Assembly (NCBI GenBank): GCA_003511885.1
Contig: DOIX01000347.1
Location: 13,131-26,307, forward strand
Direction of reading: 5' to 3'
From: Cyanobacteria bacterium UBA11153
Lineage (GTDB): Bacteria > Cyanobacteriota > Cyanobacteriia > Cyanobacteriales > Coleofasciculaceae
Length of the DNA stretch: 13,177 nt
Below, piece after piece: positions 6,712-13,146 of this stretch (position 1 is the first letter of the stretch; the number at the start of each line of letters is the position of its first letter). A program made the translations under genes and the position numbers. The notes beneath the pieces were generated by a model. The model was not told the origin of the DNA, did not search any database, and worked only from the letters and a program-made list of their open reading frames with translations.

Positions 6712-7797
6712 TTATTTGGAGATTTTTGCCTGCATTTTGTCGAAAATTGCACCATCATCGAAGAATTTATTTTGTACCGCATCCCAGCCGCCTAAGTCTT
6801 TTACGGTAAATAGCTTATTTACTTTGGGATATTGGCTGGCAAATTCTTTGGCTATGGTTTCGTCTACGGGGCGGAAGCCTACTTTGGCAAATTCTCTTTG
6901 GGCTGCGGGGGTGAATAAAAACTTGGCAAAGGCTTCGGTAACTTCGCGAGTACCATGTTTGTCTACGTTTTTATCGACAACTGCGACTGGACTATCGATA
7001 GAAATGTTATAGTCTGTCGGTACGATGAAGGGTTGTTTATCTCCCTGTTGTTTGGCGAGGAGGACTTCGTTTTCGTAGTTAATTAGGACATTCCCTTGTC
7101 CTTGTTTGTAGAAAACGTCACTGGCTTCCCGTGCATCTTTGGGTAATACGGGGGCATTTTTATAGACTTTTTCTACTAAGGTTTCGGCTTGGGCTTCTGT
7201 ACCACCTGATTGAGTAACTGCACCCCACAGTGCTAGGTAATTCCATCTTGCACCTCCAGAAGTTTTGGGGTTGGCGGTAATTACTTTAATGTTGTCTTGT
7301 GCTAAGTCTGTCCATTTGGTTACTTTAATGTTGGCATCGCGAGTCACTAGTGCGGCTACTGATTTATGGACGATAGATTCGTTGGGTAATTCCTGTTCCC
7401 AACCGGGTTGAATTAGTCCTGCTTTCTCGATCTTTTTTGTATCTAGTGCTAGGGCTAAGGCAACTATATCGGCTTCTAAGCCATCAATTACGGCACGAGT
7501 TTGGGAACCGGAGCCGCCATAACTCTGGTTAAAGGTGACGGTTTGTCCGGTTTTTTTCTGCCATTCTTCTACAAATTTGGGGATGATTTGTTCGTAAGCT
7601 TTCTGTGTCACGGCGTAGGAAACCAAAGTCACGGTGACGGGTTTTTTCGCTTCTGAAGCGTCTTGATTTGAACTAGAAGTATTACTGCTGGAGGTACAGC
7701 CTGCGAGTGCGCCGCCACTCATGGCTATCCCTGCCAATGTTAAAGCTAAAAATCTCTGTCCTGATTTATTGCCATCTGTAATGTGTCGAACTGTCAT
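6712..7797 (-). CDS. sbpA: Sulfate-binding lipoprotein SbpA
   Basis: The extracytoplasmic receptor that binds sulfate (or thiosulfate) and delivers it to CysT/CysW. The 361-residue precursor has a basic N-terminus, a hydrophobic segment (FLALTLAGIAMSGG) and the lipobox LAGC at 31-34, so Cys34 would be lipidated; a serine/asparagine-rich linker follows. Family motifs of sulfate-binding proteins are VSYAVTQKAYEQIIPKF, the ligand loop QSYGGSGSQTRAVIDGL, ADIVALALALD, the segment TANPKTSGGARWNYLALWG, VLINYENEVL, and the C-terminal YNISIDSPVAVVD and GFRPVD. ATG 7797 has AAGGAG nine bases upstream. As first gene of the operon it is preceded by a good promoter (7868-7896), and its start faces a divergent regulator gene. 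Confidence 0.96.
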   Translation of the reverse strand: MTVRHITDGNKSGQRFLALTLAGIAMSGGALAGCTSSSNTSSSNQDASEAKKPVTVTLVSYAVTQKAYEQIIPKFVEEWQKKTGQTVTFNQSYGGSGSQTRAVIDGLEADIVALALALDTKKIEKAGLIQPGWEQELPNESIVHKSVAALVTRDANIKVTKWTDLAQDNIKVITANPKTSGGARWNYLALWGAVTQSGGTEAQAETLVEKVYKNAPVLPKDAREASDVFYKQGQGNVLINYENEVLLAKQQGDKQPFIVPTDYNISIDSPVAVVDKNVDKHGTREVTEAFAKFLFTPAAQREFAKVGFRPVDETIAKEFASQYPKVNKLFTVKDLGGWDAVQNKFFDDGAIFDKMQAKISK

Positions 7798-7867
7798 TGT
7801 TTAAGACTCCTTAAGGCAATCCCTGGTTAATTGCCACGCTTTTTGACTCGGCTGCACCCGTAATTGA

Positions 7868-7896
7868 ATTATATGTGAATTTCAATTCATTTGCAA
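7868..7896 (-). promoter_or_regulatory. Sigma70-type promoter of sbpA
   Basis: On the - strand, TTGCAA (7891-7896, four of six matches to the -35 consensus) is separated by exactly 17 bases from a perfect TATAAT -10 box (7868-7873). Transcription would begin near 7861 and give a leader of about 63 bases. Two inverted repeats overlap it: AATTGAA/TTCAATT (7862-7868 and 7881-7887) covers the -10 side, and ATTCATTT/AAATGAAT (7885-7892 and 7912-7919) covers the -35 side. Both are candidate regulator sites. Confidence 0.7.
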
Positions 7897-7929
7897 TACA
7901 TGCGGGAATGAAAATGAATCTAATTCAGA

Positions 7930-7947
7930 ATGAGTGGAAATACTCAT
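7930..7947. promoter_or_regulatory. Candidate Crp/Fnr-type operator
   Basis: A perfect palindrome ATGAGT-N6-ACTCAT. The core TGAGT-N6-ACTCA (7931-7946) has the arm length and spacing of a Crp-family site (compare TGTGA-N6-TCACA). It lies 55 bases before the start of the divergent Crp/Fnr-type gene and 34 bases upstream of the sbpA -35 box, a fitting place to control both. Binding is inference. Confidence 0.5.
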
Positions 7948-8002
7948 GGCTGTTTGTGTGAAGATAGTGTTAAGCCAACATGTCTGACGAGTCCTTACAC
8001 TG

Positions 8003-8788
8003 ATGCCAGCCCAACAGCCAGAATCTCACCCCATAGAAGTGCTAATTCAAAGCAACTACCTGTTTAGGGGGATAGACTCGGATTGGCTTCGCGACTACCT
8101 GGAGCCGGAAACCCTGACAGAAGAAAAGCTTTATTCCAACCGTGCGGTATACACGGCTTTTCGCCCTGGCTTTACCCTGAATGTCTTGTATCTCATTGTT
8201 AATGGGGGACCTGCGATCATTCGCAGTACTCCTTTGGATAGGGTGATTGCCATAACTTATCCCGGCGGGTGTTTTGGCATGAGAAATCTGCCGATTGGTT
8301 ACGGTAATATCTGTAAGGCTTTTCCAAGTTTGGTGGAAGCTTATAAAACTACCGATGTGATTAAGATTCCTCTGGAGGCGGTCCAGAGGATTTACCGGGA
8401 GAATGAAACTTTTCGCGATCGCTATGACTTACTCTTTGAATTACGGGAGAAGTTTCATTACCATCTACTTAATTGCAGTACCTATCCCCCTCAAGCTGTC
8501 GCGTCTTTGCTACGAGCCTTAGTCTATCAGGAACGAACTCTGGGTAATCAACCCGATGCTAATGGTATTTATATATTAGATTTGCCTGTGGATGCGATCG
8601 CGCGTGCCTGCCAACTCAATCATCGTACTGTGGAACAGGTTCTCAAGGGAATGCAGCAAATTAAATTATTAGCACCTCCCAGTCCGCAAGATTCATCTGG
8701 TGATATTGTTCGCATTATCGATCCAGAAGGATTGAAGGATGTCTACAGTGCTACAAGGGATAAAGTGCCTTGGTGGCCTTTGCGGTAG
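8003..8788 (+). CDS. Crp/Fnr family transcriptional regulator, CysR-like
   Basis: A 261-residue DNA-binding regulator. Residues about 15-150 fit a degenerate cyclic-nucleotide-like sensory barrel (TLNVLYLIVNGGPAIIRST, YPGGCFGMRNLPIG) with a dimer helix near 136-156. Residues 165-225 form the winged helix, with the recognition helix-turn-helix in LPVDAIARACQLNHRTVEQVLKGMQ. The phosphate-binding FGE...RS/TA cassette of true cAMP receptors is absent (FGM here), so cAMP is not the likely signal; NtcA and CysR share that property. CysR of Synechococcus is a Crp-family protein encoded within the sulfate cluster, so this divergent gene may be its counterpart. I have not given the symbol because similarity could not be tested. 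ATG 8003 has only a weak GAG upstream. Confidence 0.88.
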   Translation: MPAQQPESHPIEVLIQSNYLFRGIDSDWLRDYLEPETLTEEKLYSNRAVYTAFRPGFTLNVLYLIVNGGPAIIRSTPLDRVIAITYPGGCFGMRNLPIGYGNICKAFPSLVEAYKTTDVIKIPLEAVQRIYRENETFRDRYDLLFELREKFHYHLLNCSTYPPQAVASLLRALVYQERTLGNQPDANGIYILDLPVDAIARACQLNHRTVEQVLKGMQQIKLLAPPSPQDSSGDIVRIIDPEGLKDVYSATRDKVPWWPLR

Positions 8789-8821
8789 TGGGGTACTGAA
8801 TGTCGGTTGGCAATATAGCAA

Positions 8822-8862
8822 GGGACTAGGGAAGAAAACTGTAAAATCAAGGGTTTGAGGAA
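8822..8862. repeat. Dispersed 41-base repeat, copy 1
   Basis: Starts GGGACTAGGGAAGAAA and contains GTAAAATCAA. It matches 13137-13177 in 36 of 41 positions with no gaps, in the same orientation. It is non-coding and lies between the regulator gene and the DUF29 gene. Confidence 0.8.
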
Positions 8863-8890
8863 TTGAGAATGTCTTAACCGCCCGTAGGGT

Positions 8891-8905
8891 TGCTATAATT
8901 TATAG
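8891..8905 (+). promoter_or_regulatory. Candidate extended -10 promoter of the DUF29 gene
   Basis: TGCTATAAT (8891-8899) is a perfect TATAAT with the TGN extension, which can act without a good -35 box; none is seen. It overlaps the palindrome CTATAA-T-TTATAG (8893-8905). Transcription would begin about 75 bases before the DUF29 start. Confidence 0.4.
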
Positions 8906-8982
8906 GAATCGGCGCGATGTGAATATTGCTGGTTCTGGAATCGGGAAATCTGAGATATCTTTTTGATAAAAATGAACTCTAT

Positions 8983-9453
8983 ATGACACTGACAACAGAT
9001 ATTAAAATCTCTCTTTACGAACAAGACTACCAACTTTGGCTAGAACAAACTTTGAATCAGTTAAGAAATGGGGATTTCGATCCTATAGATTTGGACAATT
9101 TAATTGAGGAGTTAGAAAGTTTGGGAAAAAGCGATAAACACGCAATTAGTAGCTACCTGATGCGGCTTTGCGAACACTTGCTTAAGGTTAAGTATTGGGA
9201 ATCTGAACGAGAGGCTTGTTTGAGGGGTTGGGATATAGAGATTACTAATTTTAGGATTGAAATTCAAAAAAGACTAAAAACAAGTCCCAGTCTCAAAAGA
9301 TATTTACAGGATAGTTTCCTATCTGAATATACTTATGCTAGGAAGCTATTTCTCAAAACTAGCCAACTAGATCCAGATTTAATACCAGAAGAACCTTGTT
9401 TTACTCTGGATCGAGCTTTGGATGAGGATTGGATTGGTTGCGATCGAGATTAG
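8983..9453 (+). CDS. DUF29 family protein
   Basis: A 156-residue soluble protein of the DUF29 family, which is strongly expanded in cyanobacteria and has no established biochemical function. Family features are the start TTDIKISLYEQDYQLWLEQTLNQL-like segment (DYQLW near residue 14), the acidic core DLDNLIEELESLGKSDKHAISSYL, the helix LCEHLLKVKYWE, the segment GWDIEITNFR, the segment SPSLKRYL, and the closing ALDEDW. ATG 8983 is chosen because it begins the conserved domain and gives the usual length; reading from TTG 8926 would add 19 unrelated residues. No clear ribosome site precedes it. It belongs to no evident operon. Part of a second copy lies at 1450-1629. A toxin/antitoxin or mobile-element link has been suspected for such families, but nothing here shows it. 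Confidence 0.88.
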   Translation: MTLTTDIKISLYEQDYQLWLEQTLNQLRNGDFDPIDLDNLIEELESLGKSDKHAISSYLMRLCEHLLKVKYWESEREACLRGWDIEITNFRIEIQKRLKTSPSLKRYLQDSFLSEYTYARKLFLKTSQLDPDLIPEEPCFTLDRALDEDWIGCDRD

Positions 9454-9504
9454 AGAAACTACTATTTTAACCTGGCGTTGCTGGTTATAGCTGGTAAAAG
9501 TATA

Positions 9505-9576
9505 GTCATCTATGACATGACATGGGAGGCGTGAAGCCCCTCCCCCTTCGCTTTTACTTTGAGCGGATTAACCCGC
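9505..9576 (-). ncRNA. Putative right end / guide-RNA scaffold of the TnpB element
   Basis: The last part of tnpB folds into consecutive stem-loops: GTCAT-CT-ATGAC (9505-9516, over the stop codon), GGGAGG/CCTCCC with a nine-base loop (9524-9544), and GCGG/CCGC with a six-base loop (9563-9576). In known TnpB elements the guide RNA overlaps the 3' end of the gene and continues into the flank, so the guide would read out below about 9505. The structures are visible; that they form the RNA is inference. Confidence 0.4.
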
Positions 9577-10787
9577 CTGGGCTGAACTACGCAGCTCTCT
9601 ATCCCATTGCCTAAAGCTTTTGGGAGTGCTTTTCGCATAATATTATAAGACCCATTCACATCAGCATTAATTAACAAACCATCTGCAGTTTTGTACAAAC
9701 CTCTCTGGATGCGTTTGCCAGTAAATTCTACGCTTTCAGCATCGCTATCACCGTAAACAGGAATTGGATCTAAATTAAGAAAGTTAGAAACTGAAGTATA
9801 AGATTCTTCCTGTATTATCACTTTAATTCCCGCTAATTTAGCTTTGTATTCCAACATCTGAATTAAGCGAGTGTGGGGAATGCTGACAAAGTTTTGATTG
9901 TTCTGTTTCCCTAAATTAATGCCGTTTTTCCACTGCCGATTTTTCCCAATTACTAATGTCCCAATCTGATTCTGGCTCAAAATATCGATAATCAGCCTAC
10001 TGGATGCGTGTAAGTAGTTATCTACTTTTTGATGGCGGCAGCGAGTCAGGCGCTGAATTCTGGATGAGGTTTTGAGATTGCCTTTCAATTGAGATTGTAA
10101 TTGGGATTTACGCTTGTTGTAGAACTGATTGATAGATTTGAGCGGCCGCCCGTTAATCAGTACAGGAATAAATCCTGGTTGATTTGATGTTAGCGCCACT
10201 AAATTATTCAGTCCGAGATCGATACTGGCTACGGCTGATGAGTTATCTTGGTTGATGGTGGACTCCTGTTCATTATAAATTACCTCAATTATGTAACAAT
10301 CGCATTTGGGCACTACTCTTACTTGACAAATTTTCTCTGACTTGACAGTTGTTTTAATCGAAATGTCCGTCCCGGAAAGTTTGATAATTCCTTTTTTTAA
10401 TTGTTTGCTGCTAATTGCTTGAACTGTATAAACGAGGAGATTTCGCCCCTTAACTTTATCTTTGTACTTTGGTAACTTAGGGCAGCCGGTAAATTTTGTC
10501 GGTTCGTTTTTATAAGCTTTCAGAGACTCGAAAAAACCTTGCCAATTCTTGTCTAATACCATCAAGATTTGTTGGCTGACTTTGGCAGGTAGTGCTTGAT
10601 AGGCTGGATGAGATTTCATCAAGGAAGCCATTTTCTTGTAAGTGAGATATCCCCAGCCGTAGAGAAAGTTTTGGCGAAGAACGTAGTTAGCAGCGTTGTA
10701 GAGATTTTTGGATTTAAAAGCTAATTCATCAATCTCGGCAAAAGAGTCTTCTGTAGATTTAATAATGTGTCTTTCTGCTAGCTGCAC
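9510..10787 (-). CDS. tnpB: TnpB, IS200/IS605-type RNA-guided nuclease
   Basis: TnpB proteins are transposon-encoded RuvC-type nucleases guided by an RNA made from the element's right end. The 425-residue product is full length for its cyanobacterial subgroup. Visible are the N-terminal helical region (SKNLYNAANYVLRQNFLYGW), PAKVSQQILMVLDKNW, KPKYKD-like PKLPKYKDKVKGRNLL, RuvC-I SIDLGLNNLVALTS (D190), LVIGKNRQWK, IIQEESYTS (E327/E328), and RuvC-III LINADVNGSYNI (D376). At the usual RuvC-II position (LVIGKN) there is no glutamate, and the zinc-finger cysteines between 330 and 375 are all absent. The start is GTG 10787 with GAGGAAGGA upstream. There is no tnpA in the window, so the element relies on a transposase elsewhere or is immobile. 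The frame is open throughout, so a working protein is possible. Confidence 0.92.
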   Translation of the reverse strand: MQLAERHIIKSTEDSFAEIDELAFKSKNLYNAANYVLRQNFLYGWGYLTYKKMASLMKSHPAYQALPAKVSQQILMVLDKNWQGFFESLKAYKNEPTKFTGCPKLPKYKDKVKGRNLLVYTVQAISSKQLKKGIIKLSGTDISIKTTVKSEKICQVRVVPKCDCYIIEVIYNEQESTINQDNSSAVASIDLGLNNLVALTSNQPGFIPVLINGRPLKSINQFYNKRKSQLQSQLKGNLKTSSRIQRLTRCRHQKVDNYLHASSRLIIDILSQNQIGTLVIGKNRQWKNGINLGKQNNQNFVSIPHTRLIQMLEYKAKLAGIKVIIQEESYTSVSNFLNLDPIPVYGDSDAESVEFTGKRIQRGLYKTADGLLINADVNGSYNIMRKALPKALGNGIESCVVQPRRVNPLKVKAKGEGLHASHVMS

Positions 10788-10799
10788 TCTCGACTTCCT

Positions 10800-10895
10800 T
10801 CCTCGTAAATAAAGACCGCCCTGAAAGCAGTTGTCCTGGCGTGCGCATCCGGCTCCTGAGTTAGGATATACTATTCGTGACTATCTTTGACTATA
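10800..10895 (-). mobile_element. Putative left end of the TnpB element
   Basis: A GC-rich stretch upstream of tnpB (GCGTGCGCATCCGG near 10839-10852, containing the palindrome TGCGCA) contrasts with the AT-rich flank beginning near 10863. The exact element boundary cannot be fixed from a single copy. Confidence 0.3.
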
Positions 10896-11042
10896 AACTT
10901 AATGAAGTTTTACAATACATATATTGATAAATCTGAGTAAGCCGTTGATTAGCCGTTGCTACAGGAGTAGGGTGGGTTGGGACTACCATCCCTCTCTTCT
11001 GTAAAGTTATAATAAGAAACAGCATGTTTTTTCTGAAAAATC

Positions 11043-11058
11043 TGTAGTATAAGCTACA
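11043..11058. promoter_or_regulatory. Perfect NtcA-type palindrome TGTA-N8-TACA
   Basis: TGTAGTATAAGCTACA matches the NtcA site GTA-N8-TAC and its extended form. It lies 88 bases upstream of the ATG of the 91-residue gene. A -10 box TAN3T at the standard distance of about 22 bases is not seen on either strand, so its role is open. Otherwise the AT-rich gap 10896-11146 shows only a TATAAT at 11008-11013 without a partner -35. Confidence 0.4.
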
Positions 11059-11146
11059 TAATGATTTTGTGCCTGACAACTTTGCTCTGGATTGAAGGCT
11101 GCCACTTCAACTGGGTGTCGTTTTTTTTGCACTAAAGGATGTAGTT

Positions 11147-11422
11147 ATGTCACTTCAATCAGATGTCCAGTCCTACAAGTCTACCCCAATCTTAGTCAAG
11201 GCAAGTCCTGCTACCGCCTGGGAAAACCTCCGCACCTACTCTGCCCCTCCAAAACCCAAATATCAGCCTTCTACCTGGGTGAAATTATTTAACCCTCCCA
11301 CTGCTTACAGTTTTGATGAAGCTTGGCTACTCTGTGAATGCGACGATAATCAATGGTTGGCATGGATACCCGATTATGGCGAGATTCTCCTCAAGACTGA
11401 CGAGTTTTGTGGTTTGAATTAG
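11147..11422 (+). CDS. Hypothetical 91-residue protein
   Basis: I do not recognise a named family. The product is small, soluble and acidic toward its C-terminus, with no signal peptide or membrane segment. It is rich in Trp, Tyr and Pro: TAWENLRTY, a PPKPKYQPSTWVKLF segment, and the C-terminal half DEAWLLCECDDNQWLAWIPDYGEILL, which reads like a small beta-sheet fold with two cysteines four residues from each other's neighbourhood (CECDD). The start is well supported: AAAGGA lies seven bases before ATG 11147. Coding character is good and a strong stem-loop follows the stop. It stands alone between the TnpB element and the convergent purF. It looks like a conserved cyanobacterial protein of unknown role, but conservation could not be tested here. 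Confidence 0.75.
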   Translation: MSLQSDVQSYKSTPILVKASPATAWENLRTYSAPPKPKYQPSTWVKLFNPPTAYSFDEAWLLCECDDNQWLAWIPDYGEILLKTDEFCGLN

Positions 11423-11439
11423 GAATGATATCCTTGAAA

Positions 11440-11477
11440 AGTTGTGGGTTTTGCATTATAGAGCAAAACTCACAACT
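11440..11477 (-). terminator. Stem-loop between convergent genes, likely purF terminator
   Basis: Fifteen-base arms (11440-11454 and 11463-11477) pair with only one G-T wobble around an eight-base loop. On the - strand the stem runs directly into TTTTC, as in an intrinsic terminator, 12 bases past the purF stop. On the + strand it would also stop the 91-residue gene but lacks a T run. Confidence 0.8.
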
Positions 11478-11489
11478 GAAAACTTTACC

Positions 11490-12980
11490 TTAAACCTTAA
11501 CCTTTTCCAACATTAATTTGGAACGCTTAATATTGTCTGGTATGGCTATAGGATAATCGCCAGTAAAACAAGCTGAACAAAAACTGTTAGATTCTTCGCG
11601 GGTGGCAATCATCATCCCCTCCCAGCTTAAATAAACTAAAGAATCCACACCAATTTGCTTGCCAATATCTTCTACAGATTTGGTAGCGGCAATGAGATGA
11701 TCTTGGCTATCCGTATCGATACCATAGAAACATGGATGAGTCACAGGTGGAGAGGAAATTCGCATGTGAACTTCACTTGCACCCCCATCTCGCAATGCTT
11801 TGACTATTTTGCGGCTAGTTGTTCCCCGTACAATAGAATCATCTACGAGAACTACTCGTTTACCGATTAAGACATCTTTGAGAGGGTTGAGTTTCATCCG
11901 GATACCAGCTTCTCGCATGTGTTGGGTTGGTTGAATAAAAGTACGGCCAACATAGCGATTTTTAATTAATCCTTCACCGTAGGGAATGCCAGATTCTCGG
12001 GAAAATCCAATGGCAGCAGGAACTCCTGAATCAGGCACTGCAATGACAATATCTGCTTGGGTTGGTATTTCTTTTGCCATCTGACGACCTAATCGCAACC
12101 GATAGCTATATAATGTTTCATCGTGCATGACACTATCAGGTCTGGCAAAATAAATCATCTCAAAAATACAAAGCTTCCGTGCTGGTTTGGGACTCCAATG
12201 AAATGAAGCCATACCTGCCTCTGTAATCCAGACTAATTCTCCAGGTTCCACATCTCGTAAATATTCTGCACCAATAATATCTAAACCACAAGTTTCCGAT
12301 GCGACAGCATAGCGGATTGGATTACCCTCTAAAGTACCAATTACTAAAGGACGAACTCCGTTGGGATCTCGCACAGCCATTAAACCTTCGGGAGTACCAA
12401 CTACTAAACTATAGGCTCCTGTACAATGATTAAATGCACTAATAGCAGCATCTAACCATTCTTTCCCACTGTCAACTTCTGCACCAATTGCGATCGCAAT
12501 CATTTCTGAATCTGTGGTTGTCACAAAGTTACAGTCCTTCTCCTGTAAATATGCTCGGAGTTCGGCTGTATTGACTAAATTACCATTATGAGCTAGGGCT
12601 AGCGGTCCCAACCGAGTCTCCACTACAGCAGGTTGAGCATTGACTACATGACTGGAACCCGTTGTAGAATAACGATTATGACCAACTGCGATCGTTCCTG
12701 GCAGCTTGTGCAAAATCTCTTCGCTAAAGACTTGGGATACTAACCCCATATTTTTGTGGAGATGCACCGAGTTTCCTTCAAAGGTAGCAATCCCTGCTGA
12801 TTCTTGACCTCGATGCTGTAGGGCAAATAAACCAAAATAAGTTAATTTAGCGACATCTTCTTCTGGGGCATAGATGCCAAAAACTCCACAGGCTTCTTCC
12901 GGTTTATCCGGTTGCCGGGTATCTTCATCATCAAACGGGGCAGGGTAGTTGTTTGAGGAAAGGGGTGGCTGGAGAATCAT
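11490..12980 (-). CDS. purF: Amidophosphoribosyltransferase (purine synthesis, first step)
   Basis: PurF makes phosphoribosylamine from PRPP and glutamine, the committed step of purine synthesis, in the cytosol. The 496-residue product has a 30-residue propeptide ending in EEA before the catalytic Cys31 (CGVFGIYAPEEDVA), the N-terminal glutamine amidotransferase fold (LQHRGQESAGIATF, GHNRYSTTG, LAHNGNL, TTDSE) and the phosphoribosyltransferase half with the PRPP loop VVLVDDSIVRGTT (376-388). Cys271, Cys417, Cys468 and Cys471 match the four ligands of the iron-sulfur cluster in the Bacillus-type enzyme. ATG 12980 is chosen because a TTG at 13049 would begin inside an upstream palindrome; no strong ribosome site is visible. 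It is monocistronic here. Confidence 0.97.
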   Translation of the reverse strand: MILQPPLSSNNYPAPFDDEDTRQPDKPEEACGVFGIYAPEEDVAKLTYFGLFALQHRGQESAGIATFEGNSVHLHKNMGLVSQVFSEEILHKLPGTIAVGHNRYSTTGSSHVVNAQPAVVETRLGPLALAHNGNLVNTAELRAYLQEKDCNFVTTTDSEMIAIAIGAEVDSGKEWLDAAISAFNHCTGAYSLVVGTPEGLMAVRDPNGVRPLVIGTLEGNPIRYAVASETCGLDIIGAEYLRDVEPGELVWITEAGMASFHWSPKPARKLCIFEMIYFARPDSVMHDETLYSYRLRLGRQMAKEIPTQADIVIAVPDSGVPAAIGFSRESGIPYGEGLIKNRYVGRTFIQPTQHMREAGIRMKLNPLKDVLIGKRVVLVDDSIVRGTTSRKIVKALRDGGASEVHMRISSPPVTHPCFYGIDTDSQDHLIAATKSVEDIGKQIGVDSLVYLSWEGMMIATREESNSFCSACFTGDYPIAIPDNIKRSKLMLEKVKV

Positions 12981-13047
12981 AGGTAGAGGCTTAATCCTGG
13001 TGGCAGGAGTGAATCGGTGAGAGTGCGATTGGAACAAATAACGAAAC

Positions 13048-13081
13048 AATCGTTAATGAAACTTAACGATTCCTTAACGAT
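13048..13081. promoter_or_regulatory. Palindrome plus direct repeat upstream of purF
   Basis: AATCGTTAA (13048-13056) and TTAACGATT (13063-13071) form a perfect nine-base inverted repeat with a six-base spacer. A second TTAACGAT follows at 13074-13081, so CTTAACGA is repeated with an 11-base period. It sits 68 bases upstream of the purF start. The layout recalls a Pho box (repeats of PyTTAAPyPyT/A every 11 bases), but the G at the seventh position does not fit. It is a likely protein-binding site of unknown owner. Confidence 0.5.
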
Positions 13082-13115
13082 AGCATTTATCTCATTATTT
13101 GCAGAAGTAAAGCGA

Positions 13116-13146
13116 GGGACTAGGGGCTAGGGGCTAGGGACTAGGG
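13116..13146. repeat. GGGRCTA heptamer array
   Basis: Four tandem heptamers GGGACTA, GGGGCTA, GGGGCTA, GGGACTA (13116-13143) followed by GGG. This is a typical cyanobacterial short tandem repeat. The fourth unit is also the start of the second copy of the 41-base dispersed repeat. Confidence 0.8.

Noticed and set aside
10941..10958. GCCGTTG direct repeat upstream of tnpB as an attachment site
   Set aside because: Only seven bases, two copies 11 bases apart on the same side of the element; no partner on the other side.
10891..11079. 62-residue open frame on the - strand between tnpB and the 91-residue gene
   Set aside because: No family features, crosses the NtcA-like palindrome and AT-rich promoter-type sequence, and has no convincing ribosome site.
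11092..11292. 66-residue open frame on the + strand
   Set aside because: Overlaps the 91-residue gene in a different frame, and the latter has the better ribosome site and composition.
12981..13049. Extended purF start at TTG 13049
   Set aside because: Would place translation start inside the purF upstream palindrome; ATG 12980 gives the normal propeptide length.
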